Shown here: piece after piece, positions 11,341-22,279 of the stretch | How positions within the stretch are numbered: the first letter of the stretch is position 1 | Layout of the letters: each line of letters starts with the position of its first letter | Assembly (NCBI RefSeq): GCF_018294505.1 | Contig: NC_057813.1 | Coordinates: 111,871,307-111,935,306 of the forward strand | Direction: 5' to 3' | DNA from: Triticum aestivum | Lineage: Eukaryota; Streptophyta; Magnoliopsida; Poales; Poaceae | DNA: 64,000 bases | Position numbers and translations under genes: made by a program | The notes under the pieces: model-generated | Told to the model about the DNA's origin: nothing | What the model saw: only the letters and a program-made list of their open reading frames with translations | The model's database searches: none

Positions 11341-12504
11341 CAGCCACACACTAATCCAACCTTGCAGGTCAAAGCCCCTAAAAACAGGTCATTCAGACCT
11401 CGGACACGGTTAGGCGAGTCCGGCGTAAATAAACAAGGGGCTTCCCAGCCGCATACCCCTTTACAAGGGGCCGCGCGTATAAACGATGAGAGCCAATAAA
11501 GCTCAACTTTATTCATCTTCCAAATTATACTTTATTTTAAATACATCTTTTGCACGATATTTCTTCCAAACTAAGTCCTTCTCTTTTACAGATGAAGCAC
11601 GTGCTACACCCGTCCAGGATACAGCACAACGGAGACACAGGCGCAGACGTGCAGCAGGGACCCGTTGCAAGGATTCTTTTCAGATTAAGACCCTGCGTAA
11701 ACCTTTCTTACTGTCTCTTGTTGATACACATCCCCTGGTTTCCTACCATAACCGAGGAGGAGGCTGGCGTTTTGGCATCGGCCGCGTCAGAAGTTCCCGC
11801 CTGTACCTGGACACTAGGGGCTTAGGGCATTGTTCTGCCCGGTATCATAAAGACCGAACACCTCAGGGAGTGTTCGGCGTCTCGAGTTAGGCCTTATATG
11901 CATCAGCTCCGAATCATGTCTTTGGTCAAATGTTGGGTTTGCCCGGCTCCTGTGTTTTGCTGCCTTACGTTCCGCTCCATCGGCTAACGCGGCACCAGGA
12001 GAACTACTGCGATTGTGCCCCGGTTCGGCCGGGCGAGCACCTCAGTAGAGAAAGCCGAAAACTGACTGTCATGATATAGCGAGAGACTGGTCAACCACTC
12101 GATCGACTATTGGAATGTTTAGAATTCCTCCGCTTTGACGAAGGACCGCTTCCCGGTCAGGCACATACGCGCCCCGAGTTCGGAGAGCGCGGTGCCTCTA
12201 GGGGCTATATAGTAGCCCCACCATCGAGCTCCTATGGCTAAGTGAAAGTGATAAAGCATTATAGTCCGGTTGCCTAGTTTGCTATGCTATCACCTCCTTC
12301 AAAGGACCAAGACGTTGGATTAAGTGTGAAAAAGCGCTTTTTTTTGCAAACACCCCCGCACCATGTGCGTGGGGGCTGAAGCCAAAGACTGCCATCTTTC
12401 AGGTTATTCATACATATACGGCCGCACAGGAGATAGTTCAATACTTGAACGCACAAGTATAAAAAGCCGTTGCATTATAAACATGATCTCAGAAATCATA
12501 CATG
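11341..12504. other. A convergent intergenic region with conserved non-coding block
   Basis: No gene in either strand. The part 11890-12092 is conserved in B (30000-30211) and, reversed, in C (39149-39360). Its core CTCAGTAGAGAAAGCCGAAA (12041-12060), continuing ACTGACT, is identical in all three. Closer to the convergent gene, 12351-12375 forms a hairpin (CCCCCGCAC...GTGCGTGGGGG), also at the same place in B and C. The region lies between the 3' ends of two opposing genes and could serve RNA 3'-end formation, packaging or regulation. Confidence 0.7.
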
Positions 12505-15382
12505 TCATTTAAACATAACATCTTTCGAGCACTGCGACTCTATTAAACGAGCGCCCTGCAGGACTTCCTCAAAATAGTGCTCGGCGGGTAATCGGCTTTT
12601 GTCCGAACCCCGGGATGCAACAGCGGTGGCATCCATCTCCGCCCAGTATGTCTTCACACGGGCGAGAGCCATCCGTGCACCTTCTATGCATGCCGACCGC
12701 TTCATCGCCTTGATATGCGGCACCGCCCCAAGGAATTGCTGCAACAAGCCAAAATAACTCTCAGGCTTGGTCCTTTCCGGCCACAGATGAGCGACCACAT
12801 CCGTCATGGCAAGTCCGGACAATCTATTCAGCTCAGCCCACTCAACCAGCCGATCACTCAACGGAAGTGGACGCTCCGGACTATGGAATTGAGACCAGAA
12901 AAGCTCTTCCATTTCGTGATCCTTCTGGCTTCGGAAGTGCACGACTGCGTCCGCCGCACTCGCCGCCAAATCCAGATAAGGATCCTCCGCACCGCACAAT
13001 CGGCCCAGCTGAGCATACTTCGGATCCGTGAACTTCCTACGCAGCATAAAGGGCTTTCCAGCCGCAATGTCTCCGGCCTGACGCAGTTCCTCCTTCATAG
13101 CCCGCATCGCACTACGGGCATCCTTGGCTTCGGCGGCGGCCTTCTTCAGGTCCTCTTGCTCCGCTCGGCGTTCTCTTTCAAGAACCTCATAGCGGTCGGC
13201 AGCATCTTTTAATTTCACGGCCATTCCGGCCATCTCCTCCCTGCTTCGGCAGTGAGCAGCCTTTTCGGCTTTTAGCTCTTCCGCTGCCTTCGAGGCAGCC
13301 GCATCACTTTTCCTGGCTTGCTCCTTGGCTCGAGCAAGCTCTGCTCGAAGGTCTTCCACAGCAGCGGCACCATCTGCATCAAGCATACAAATTGTAAGGA
13401 ACGGGCATCAGCTCCCTTACTAGGCAACCGCGGAGCAACCACCTACCCTGTGACTCATTAAGTCATTTATTGACCAGCGCGATGTCCGCATCCGCAACAT
13501 CGAGTTGCCTCTTCAGCTCGGCAACTCCATCAGTCCGGCTGGCCACCGAACGTTCCGCCAACTGCATAGGAAAGGCGACATTCTATAACTGAGATTATGA
13601 TCCTCGGCACGCTGTCGCTTTCGACAGCATACCAAGTCTCAGGGGCTACTATCTATACAGGGCGCACTCCATGTGCAAAACTGTCAAAAGGTATGTCATT
13701 TTTTGCGTACCTCAAACCCCGTCAGCAAACTTCCGACGGCCTCATACAACCCGCTCTCGGCAGATGAGATCCTTTCAATCACCATACTCATTAATGTGCG
13801 GTGATCTTCTGAGATAGACGCCCTCTTGAGCAAATCCTGCAGCTCCACCGGCCGTACTCCAATGGGTGCCGAACTCCCCGGCCCCGCCGGACTCGGGGAG
13901 ACCCTCCGTGACGACACCTCAGGGTCGTCCGCCCCGCCCGACGGGGCGGCAGATGGAGGCGTTTCGCTCTCCATCATCTCCGGACGAAGGTCCCCCGAAG
14001 ATGAGCTCTGCTGAGATGGGCTGAGATCCGAACTACAAGGTGAAAACTTCGGTTACCCTTAGAAATAAAGCAGGGGTGTCCCCTATTACAAAATCCCCCC
14101 TTTTTACTTACGGCTCGCTGGAGGGCTGATTCCTCTGAGGAGACAGTGCGGCCGGGGCTCTTCCCGGCACAGGACCTTCCGGTGCAGATTTCTTTCCCCG
14201 CTTTGAGGCCTTGGCCTCCGGGTCTTCGGAAGCGGTCCTCTTCTCCCCCTGGAAGGAGGGACTCTCGATTCCCCCCTTACTGAAAGCCTCCTTGGCAGAG
14301 GTGGTAGTTTCCCTGTGCCCCCCTTCGCCCTCCTCTGAAGGCGCAACCTCCAACATTTTGACTAACACGGGATCCGGCGTGGTCTCAGGGAGGGGGGCCG
14401 GACACCGTATCAGTTTTGCTTGCGCTATCCACTCCTGTCCAAGGGATAGCTGGTTAAACGGCAAACCCATGATAAATAAATGGACAATATGTCCGGACAC
14501 AGGGCTACTTACTTGAGTATCCGGGCGATTGCAGCTTAGGCCAGCGTCCTCGGTCAAGTCCGGACGCATCTCTTGCGATCCGAAGAACAGTTTGTACATC
14601 TCCGCGGGTGTCAAACCCATGAAGTGTTGGAGAGCTCGTGGCCCCTCCGGATTAAATTCCCACAGGCGGAGGGGGCGACGTTTGCAGGGCAGAAGGCGCC
14701 GAATCAGCATAACCTGTGCCACTACGACCAGATTAATCTCCCTTTCTTGGAGGCCTCGAATCCGGTCCTGCAACAGGGGTACGTCTTTGGACGGCCCCCA
14801 GTTAAGCCCCTTGTTGACCCATGACGTCAGCCGTTGTGGAGGGCCCGAGCGGAAGACGGGCGGCGGCCTCTGCCTGCTGCCCCTGGGAGCGGTGATATAG
14901 AACCACTCCTGTTGCCACAAGCCGAGCTCCTCCTGAAAAGAGCCCTCGGGCCATGGAGCATCGGCCCTCTTGCTTATAACCGCCCCGCCGCACTCTGCCT
15001 GACGCCCCTCAATCATCTTCGGCTCCACGTTGAAGGTTTTGAGCCACAAGCCGAAGTGAGGGGTAGTGCGGAGGAAGGCTTCGCAGACGACAATGAATGA
15101 TGAGATGTGGAGGATGGACTCCGGAGCCAAGTCATGGAATTCCAGCCCATAGTAAAACATGAGCCCCCTCACGAAGGGATCCATCGGGAAGCCTAAACCC
15201 CGACGGAGGTGAGACACGAACACGACGCTCTCGCCGGGCTCGGGAGTAGGAATAACTTGCCCTCGGGCAGGCAACCTATGCGAAATCTCGTAGGTCAAGT
15301 ACCTGGCGTCTCTCAGCTTTAGCACGTCCTCTTCCGTGACGGAAGAGGGCATCCACCGGCCTCGTAGGTCGGAGCCGGACAT
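12505..15382 (-). pseudogene. A convergent gene, five exons, 'putative gypsy type transposon' family
   Basis: Exons (minus): 15382-14513, 14434-14112, 14032-13711, 13561-13447, 13373-12505, with introns GTAAGT-CAG, GTAAGT-TAG, GTACGC-CAG and GTAGGT-CAG. They total 2499 nt, 833 codons. Exon 1 (MSGSDLRGRWMPSSVTEEDV) holds the family domain: residues about 80-130 read FVRGLMFYYGLEFHDLAPES and then ILHISSFIVVCEAFLRTTPH. Exons 2-3 are charged and low-complexity. Exons 4-5 form a coiled coil rich in Ala, Glu and Lys. The C-terminal globular part contains ELFWSQFHSPERPLPLSDRL and GARMALARVKTYWAEMDA. The only in-frame stop inside the spliced frame is a TGA at 13465-13463, where B has CAG. The function is unknown and there is no transposase motif. 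It runs opposite to gag. Confidence 0.8.
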
Positions 15383-15487
15383 TGTCGAAGGTCGAAAGTA
15401 CCCGAATCTGGAGCCCTGGGTGTTGGAACTTGGGGCGAGAGGCGGATTCGATTGAGGATTGAAGAAAAAGAACGGGCCTTGGTCTCA

Positions 15488-15494
15488 TTATAAA
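15488..15494 (-). promoter_or_regulatory. TATA-like box of A convergent gene
   Basis: The minus strand reads TTTATAA, 106-112 bp upstream of the ATG at 15382. B (33871-33880, CCTTTAAAAA) and C (35647-35653, TTTATAG) have TATA-like sequences at nearly the same distance, supporting an own promoter between the 3' LTR and the gene. Confidence 0.5.
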
Positions 15495-15911
15495 GAGGGA
15501 GAATACCAAGAGCCGTCCCCGTGACCGTTTGGAACCCGCCTTCGATGGAGGAGGCGCGGCAACGGGCGCGGTTGGGTTACCCACGTCCGTATTAATGGGA
15601 ATCCCGGAATAAGGGGAACACGATCTCTGCTTCGACAAGACGTGCCAAGGAAACCGCTTCGCTAAACGCGCTGAGGTGGTACAATAAAAACAATTCTAGT
15701 AAAGGCTTGGTAGTGGTGTGACGTCACGCCACAAATACGTCAGCAGATTGAACTTGTGTAATATTATTCTCTCTACGGTGGTACGTGGAATTTATTTTGC
15801 AGAGCCGGACACTATCCTGGTGTTCACAATCTTCTATAAATTATTCGGAGGAGGAACCCGCCTTGCAATGCCGAAGACAATATGCGCGCCGGACTCGTCG
15901 TCATTGAAGCC

Positions 15912-15926
15912 TGGTTCAGGGGCTAC
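15912..15926 (+). other. A polypurine tract
   Basis: The short purine-rich end ...TTCAGGGGCTAC precedes TGAGGGAG of the 3' LTR. The same AGGGGCTAC is found before the 3' LTR of B (34302-34310) and C (minus strand, 35228-35220). Confidence 0.75.
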
Positions 15927-16397
15927 TGAGGGAGTCCTGGACTAGGGGGTGTCCGGATAGCCGAACTATCATCATCGGCCGGACTCCAAGACTATGAAGA
16001 TACAAGATTGAAGACTTCGTCCCGTGTCCGGATGGGACTTTCCTTGGCGTGGAAGGCAAGCTTGGCGATACGGATATGTAGATCTCCTACCATTGTAACC
16101 GACTCTGTGTAACCCTAGCCCTCTCTGGTGTCTATATAAACCGGATGGCTTTAGTCCGTAGGACGAACAACAATCATACCATAGGCTAGCTTCTAGGGTT
16201 TAGCCTCCTTGATCTCGTGGTAGATCTACTCTTGTAACACACATCATCAATATTAATCAAGCAGGACGTAGGGTTTTACCTCCATCAAGAGGGCCCGAAC
16301 CTGGGTAAAACATCGTGTCCCTTGTCTCCTGTTACCATCCGCCTAGACACATAGTTCGGGACCCCCTACCCGAGATCCGCCGGTTTTGACACCGACA
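15927..16397 (+). repeat. A 3' LTR, 471 bp
   Basis: TGAGGGAGTCCTGGAC to TTTTGACACCGACA, followed by the TSD CCCTT (16398-16402). It is nearly identical to 7986-8455. Confidence 0.95.
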
Positions 16398-16462
16398 CCC
16401 TTCCTCGCTCCCTTGCTCCCGAAATCTCCAAATTCGCTCCATTCCTTCCCCTTCAGCGAGCA

Positions 16463-16940
16463 ATGCCGCCCCGCAAGGCCAAGGCCGACTCGCTGTTGGC
16501 TTGGTATTCACCGGCCCTGGATGCCCCCAACATGTCAGAGAAGAATCTCGCTGCTACGCACCTGATGACGGTGGTGGAGGGCAGCAAGATGGGGGAGACC
16601 GAACTCCGGGCTAGCTCCGCCGAGCCGGAGGCTAAGGGGAGCACCGTCTACCCCTTCATCATGAACGCCGTCATCGCCGACCTGGTTCCTCCTTTCTCCG
16701 AGTTCTTCTACGCCGTCCTCCGCCATTACAGGTTGCAAGCCCTTCATCTCCATCCCAACTCCATTCTCCTTTTGTCGATTTTCGCCTACTACTGCGAGGC
16801 GCACGTCGGGGTGATGTCGTCCATGGCTTTGTTGCGCCAATTCTTCTCCCTCTGAATCAATGGCGAGCACACCTCGGCGTGTGCTAACTTCATCACGTAC
16901 TCCAAGGCCAACGGGATCTCAAAGACTGGGAAGAGGGTCG
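16463..16940 (+). pseudogene. O1 convergent gene, part 1 (N-terminus)
   Basis: The ATG at 16463 begins MPPRKAKADSLLAWYSPALD. The stretch PFIMNAVIADLVPPFSEFFY, followed by HLHPNSILLLSIFAYYCEAHVG, resembles the FVRGLMFYYG...ILHISSFIVVCEAFL core of the convergent genes of A, B and C. It is thus a distant member of the 'putative gypsy type transposon' family (Pfam PF04195 as I recall). A stop at 16853 ends the first open stretch; reading through it the protein continues until the LARD insertion at 16946. It lies opposite to O1 gag-pol. Confidence 0.7.
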
Positions 16941-17497
16941 ACAACTGTGGGGACCGATTCTCCGGGTATTAATTCCCAGAAAATGGCCCTTGTGCTCATC
17001 AGCCCCAGGATAACTGTTAGCTGATGAGGCACCAACTTGATACAGAAATTCCAAGCAAATACAAAATATGTAGTACAAGACCATTCTGGTCTGTGAGTAC
17101 AACAAATGGTTTCTAGTGGTTGATGGCGGAAGCGGGTTGTAAATCATCAGTGTCTATGGGACTCCATTTCCCACGGGAACAGCTGACCAGGCTAGCTCCA
17201 ATCTTCGCCAGGCTGCTATCACCATAGGTTAGGTTCCGGGCTGTCATCACGTCGCTTCTCTCCGTGCAAGAAATCTGGCCAAGACAATAGCCAGGGACAA
17301 GCCAGTGAGTACTTTGAATGTACTCGCAAACATAATGAACACGGGTATAATATAATAATGATGTGCTGAAAATATTTCATACTCATGACGTCAGTCACAA
17401 AAATATAAATATAACTCTGATGCGTGTAAGCATATTATATATGAATATGTAATATCATAGAATTATATAAAAAAATAATGAAATAAACAACAAGCCT

Positions 17498-17697
17498 GCC
17501 ATAGTTGGGCGTCTGAGCGACACCACAAAAAGGGCTTTAAAAGAAATGCCACAGTCGGGCGTCTAAGCGACACCACATAAAGGGCTTTAAAAGAAATGCC
17601 ATAGTCGGGCGTCTAAGCGACACCACATAAAGGGCTTTAAAAGAAATGCCACAGTCGGGCGTCTGAGAGACACCACATAAAGGGCTTTAAAAGAAAT
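17498..17697 (+). repeat. 50-bp minisatellite, 4 copies
   Basis: Units begin GCCACAGTCGGGCGTCTAAG and end TTTAAAAGAAAT, starting at 17498, 17548, 17598 and 17648. They are head to tail without spacers. The next unit is cut after six bases by a deletion. Confidence 0.95.
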
Positions 17698-19487
17698 GCC
17701 AAAGTCGTGATACCAGTTCTGAATTAACAGTTTCACCTCCGAAGACCGACACTAAGACCGACACTCGACCCATCCCAGACTGTAATCCTTAACCATGGAC
17801 ACGGCTATTCGAATAGGTTTAATCTCTGCAGAGGGTGTACTCTTTACCCACGAGTAACGGATTTCTTTAGTCCATCGGAACTAATTCCGTCTACGGTCTT
17901 TTTGTTGAAAACACACCTAACTTGCACACACCAGCTTAACTCACACGTGTCTGGAATCACCCAAGACACATGTCAAGCAAACTCTAAGTGGGGAGGCTAC
18001 AACCTCGCATAGCATGGGATCGAATTTATATTGCACGCTCTAAGGGGTGGCCTCCCCTCTCGGTCTCAACCGGAAACACCCATGCCCCCAGACCAGGTGG
18101 CCTGCCTACCAGCTACAACCGGTATCTTCCACCCTGGCCTCTCTGTACGGTGTGTGCTAGGAAGAGGTTGACAACTTACTGAACCGTACTCTACTTGTTG
18201 TAGAGACGAGTGGTAGTACGAAACAAGTATGGGGGTTACTGGAACAAGACTCAATCTATGGTCGACTCAGGAGGTTTAGGTATTCCCTGCATGATTAACA
18301 TAACGAAAATACTTCAACCAACAGAGTCACCGCTCATATTACCTTACCATGCCATACCAGACATAACCATCCCGACGGAGACCGGCGACAAACTCATGCC
18401 TACCCAAGGCAGAGGTTTTCCCGGGTTCCTGCCGGTATGCAACAAGGCACATGAGAATGATTATCATCACAAGTGTGATCATTTCCAAGAGCATGGAAAT
18501 CTCAAATATGCATCCATGCACATGATCATCTCACATGAAATAACAATTTCTCCAAAAGAGAGGTAGTGTGATAAATGTGTCAACGAACACTCAAAAATAT
18601 CATGCCAGGGTTCAGAATGCTTGCCTTCAGGTCATGGGAAGGCAGGGTGCATTTCAAACTCTTGAAATACTTCTCCTCTCTTCAAAAATCCTATTTTAGA
18701 AATATAAATGAATTAACTCACAAAAATAAAAACAGCACAAAAAGTTGTTTGGAATTTTTTTTTCAATTAAATCTTAAAATAAACTAGATCAAATTTGAGA
18801 GAGGTAGGAAAAAGAATTAATTCATTTGGAGTTATATTTAAAAAGATAAAGCCAGTCAAAGATTTGGTCAAAATCTGTTTTTAATAATAAACAGAAAAGA
18901 AAACGCTTCGGGCAGAATACGCCTTCAAAACGGGGAGACGTACTCGGGGTCTTTACGCTTCCACTTAAACGCGTGGAGGTGGGGCTGGGTCACTGATAGT
19001 GGGTCCAGGGGGCCCACTGGTCAGGTTTGGCCAGTCCCCACTCCCTCCTCTTCTCTGCCCGAGCAGAGGCGGGGCGTCCGGCGATCATCGCCGGAGAACG
19101 GCGTCTTTTCGCGGGCATCTAAGAGCAGGGATGGATCTGCCACTCCTCGGTGGTCCTTCCGGTGGTCGCAGGGTCGCCGGAGGTGGAGGGAGTCGCCGAC
19201 CGCGAGCTCCGCGGCGGAGGGGGCATCGGGAACAAAGTGATTTTTGGGCTGCGGTGGTCTCCGACCAAAATTGGTCGAGGGGTTGTACTCGCGAGAGGGA
19301 GGGAGAGTTCTTGGTGGAGAGATTGGAGAGGGAGAGGCCCTGGTGGTGACGGAATCGACCGGGGCTTGGCGGTGACCGAACTGGCCGGACTCGGGGAAGA
19401 AGGCCTTCCCCTCCTTGAATGTTGGCCAAGGTAGCTCTAGGAGGATCACTGGAGGTTAATCGAGGACTTGATTGAGCTCCGGGGCCC

Positions 19488-19495
19488 TTATATAG
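19488..19495 (-). promoter_or_regulatory. TATA box in LARD 3' LTR
   Basis: The minus strand reads CTATATAA next to GGGCCCC, at the downstream border of the GC-rich zone. The same motif is at 26127-26134 in the 5' LTR, which would drive the element RNA. Confidence 0.6.
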
Positions 19496-20931
19496 GCGGT
19501 GGAGGTCGGTTCGAGGCGGCCGGCAATAAGGACGACGGCGAACCACCTCCCTGTAGCGTCAGGGCGTCGTGGCGACGATGGTAGCTAGTCGACGGGCGAG
19601 GGGATAAGCTTGTGTTATTCACAGGGGCAGGTGGCGAGCCGGGGTGGCTTGGGCGGCGCTGGCCTGAGCAGGGCTGTCGGGCAGCCGTGGCGGCTAGTCC
19701 TTGGCTTGCCGGGGACGCGGCGAGGATCTGCTTGGCGCGTTGCGGTGAGGGGGAGCATGTAGCGCGCAAGGGGACACGGCGTGCCGGCTGCGGTCGATCA
19801 CGGGCTGGGGTGTGTGCGGGGCGTGACGCGGCGGCTCGGGCGCCGCTCGTGCAATACGCGCGCTCTGGGCGCGTCCAGTGCACGCACAGAAGGTGTTCGA
19901 CACAATGCCGTGGCACGCTACAGGTCACAGGTGAGGTTGGCAAGCAACATAACTAGGCTAGTCATAGAGGGAGGCTCAAGGGACACGGTGGTTTGGTCAG
20001 GTTGTCATGTTCATAGTGTATACTTGAGATCATGCCAAATCAGTCCATGCACTCCAGGTGTTTGTCAAAATACCAAAGGTACCTAGGCTATTCTTGGAGG
20101 GGCCAAATCTTCCAGATCAGTGTCTCCTTGGATGCACAAGAGGGTGGTGAGGTTAGTTGGTGAAAAGCACAAACTTGCTAGTGCAAGTTTTGCAGAACTT
20201 CAAATCTGGACAGGATGTGAGTGGCATTATTTCATGAACCAAAAATATGCCAATGGTTGCATGCTCCTGGACTTAGGGGTTTAGCATGGAGGACTACAAG
20301 TAGGAGAAGGAATCTAGGGCCAAAGAGTAAGCAATAATAGGGATGCTGTACAAACCAGCATGATGGACCAGAATGAAGATTAGGTTGATTCACTCAAAAT
20401 TTTCAAAGAACATCCTTGGATCTTTGCATATAATGGAATCATATGCTGCTACTGACATCCCATAATTTTGGTGGAAGCTAACAAATATTTAAAAGGGTTG
20501 CAGTGCAAAAATGCCTACTGGACCAGAGAAGAAAAACATGTGTAATACTCAACATATGCAATGAAATAAATATATTAATGCACAAAAGTGATTTAGAGGC
20601 ATCACAGGACATCTCCAAATTTTGGTGGAATTTTTAGTTAAATTTATCAAATGGTTGTAGTTCAAAAAGAGCTCCAAAACTCAAACAAGTCATTTTAATG
20701 ATTAAAGCTCAGGGTGAACTAATTTAATAAATAAATCTACTGATTAAGAGATGATTTTTAATGAGAGGGCATATAAGTCCAATATGTTTGGAAGGATCCA
20801 CTTGGGAAAAATAAATCCTTAATATTAAAAGAAAGGTTTTGAAATCAACAGAAATATTCTTGCAGGCAAAAAATTTAACTCTTGGCAAAATTTTAATAAC
20901 TAAAACCTGGTTAAATTTTTGGGGTGTTACA

Positions 20932-21111
20932 ATTACTACCCCCCTTAAGAAAAATCTCGTCCTCGAGATTTGCTAAGAGCCGTTGTGAAAAACAAATGCT
21001 CCATATGTGTCCGAGCGGTTGTGAGTCTGCTGCCGTGGTGCTGCGTGAATAAAAATAATCCAAGCAGTGAGGGGATAAACGTTGCAGCAACTCAGGGAAA
21101 AGAAATCTCAT
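20932..21111 (-). pseudogene. Gypsy pol C-terminal tail and polypurine tract
   Basis: The minus-strand reading ends LLANLEDEIFLKGGSNC just before the LTR. A short tail of the form S/A-N-L-E-D-E followed by the G-rich tract is typical of the end of pol in plant Gypsy elements with TGTAACACCC-type LTRs. The purine run CTTAAGGGGGGTAGT (20949-20935) is the polypurine tract. This suggests the element arose from a complete Gypsy by replacement of gag-pol. The ORF upstream of the tail is not otherwise recognisable. Confidence 0.6.
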
Positions 21112-21264
21112 TCTAGGATTTTTCGCAGTTACACAAGTTAGTCACGAAGAAAACTACTCATACTAGTAGAAACTAAATACTCGACTCGTCGCACTATTTC
21201 GAGGTACCATGCATAAGTCACAACATAACAACAAATGCTGAAATAACAAACACAGTAGTGACGT

Positions 21265-21896
21265 TTAAAATGAAAACGGCAACTGGACGGGGTCCCGATA
21301 AAATGTCTCTGGTAAAGGGATACACTCCTCTTCTATCGGAGGAAGTGGATTGATCAGTCGATGTATGCATCTCTCCGGGTCGGGTCTCAATGGTCTGCCG
21401 ATGGCAATCTGAGGGTTCAGATCAGTGAGATTCTGGAGATAATCCATCACTCGCTGATTCAAATACTCTTGAGCGATGATGTACTGGATAAGGTTGGCTA
21501 GTACTGGGTCTCTCTCAATCCGTCCACCGGGAAAAGATGTTACTCCTCCGGGTGCTGCACGGCTCGGAAAGTAATAATATCCTCGTTCGCGGGCATAGGG
21601 TACTGCGGATCAAAGACGAGCAATCGCTTCGTTTGCAGCAGCTTCTATGGCCAAGTGTGGGGTCGGCATAGATTTCCCACGAAGGAAACTTCCGTTGGAT
21701 CTTGGTTGGGGTCTATGGGAGGGATGTGTACTGCTGCCCAATATTCCGAGGTGGAAGGGGTGATTCTCGATTTGAACAGCTCGTACTGGGGTGGCTGGGT
21801 AGAACCCATGGTACTGCAGGTAAAGTCCCACAATATTTTGACAAAGCTACCTGGGGTTGCATCTGGGGTTCTCCGATAAATACTAGGGCTCGGCAT
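21265..21896 (-). pseudogene. LARD ORF2: decayed paralogue of the dsRBD-like protein
   Basis: MPSPSIYRRTPDATPGSFVK starts like ORF1. It continues with PPQYELF and SEYWAAVHI at the positions of PEYVVYQ and RQFWATVHI, then a frame change, then HLAIEAAANEAIARL at the place of the last helix. After a TGA it shows GYYYFPSRAAPGG, then RDPVLANLIQYIIAQEYLNQ, again parallel to ORF1. It ends at 21265. So two homologous genes stood in tandem in this element. This copy has at least one frameshift and one stop. Confidence 0.65.
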
Positions 21897-22279
21897 GGCA
21901 AGAAATGGCTGTGAGAATGGTGCACGAGGTGAGGGTTGCTGGGTAAGGTCACGAGAGAGCCTTCTTATATAGCGTCTGGGCTGATTTATTTACCGTGGTG
22001 AAAGGTAATAAATATGCTAGATTAGCTCCAAAGGACGGGGTCAGTGTCAGGAGATATACATATCTCATAAAGAGACGTGTTACTGTGGTTGTCATCGGGG
22101 TTGGTTTTGGTAGCTGTGCCCGGAAAATATGCAACTACGCGCTGACAAAATATGCAAGGCTACTATTAAAACAGGGGCACAACGACAGGCTGCGTTAATA
22201 CACAAGATTACGTGATTACAAAGCGGGGATACACTGAGACTCAGCACTACTCGTACAACTTACTCTACCTCGTTTACGT

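Larger units (their letters stand above)
7986..16397 (+). mobile_element. Element A: Fatima-like Gypsy, non-autonomous, with convergent spliced gene
   Basis: Complete 8412-bp element with 470/471-bp LTRs and a perfect 5-bp TSD, CCCTT, at 7981-7985 and 16398-16402. Plan: 5' LTR, primer-binding site, gag (8503-10932), protease remnant (to 11340), conserved non-coding block, convergent five-exon gene (15382-12505), polypurine tract, 3' LTR. Reverse transcriptase, RNase H and integrase are absent. The LTRs differ at only a few sites, for example CACGTG against CCCGTG near the start, so it is fairly young. It sits in the leader of the O1 convergent gene. Confidence 0.95.
16946..20931 (-). repeat. 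LARD 3' LTR, 3986 bp
   Basis: On the plus strand TGTGGGGACCGATTCTCCGG to ...TTTTTGGGGTGTTACA. It has four 50-bp repeats (17498-17697), a GC-rich zone at about 19000-19950 and AT-rich flanks. Compared with the other LTR it lacks three repeat units and about 115 bp after them. Many ORFs on both strands, such as those at 19085-19546, are GC-driven and not called. Confidence 0.93.

Noticed and set aside
12505..15382. Reading the convergent gene as a DNA transposase because of the family name
   Set aside because: No catalytic triad, zinc finger or terminal inverted repeats; the gene is always inside an LTR element here.
17498..17697. CRISPR-like array
   Set aside because: The 50-bp units are contiguous with no spacers, and the locus is a plant LTR; it is a minisatellite.
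18210..18566. 118-codon ORF present in both LARD LTRs (also 24850-25206)
   Set aside because: Its retention in both copies reflects LTR identity. It has no recognisable domain and lies downstream of the LTR promoter on the opposite strand. I could not exclude it fully.
19085..19546. Arg/Pro-rich ORFs in the GC-rich part of the LARD LTRs (also 25723-26088)
   Set aside because: Frames and ends differ between the two LTRs, and composition alone explains the lack of stops.
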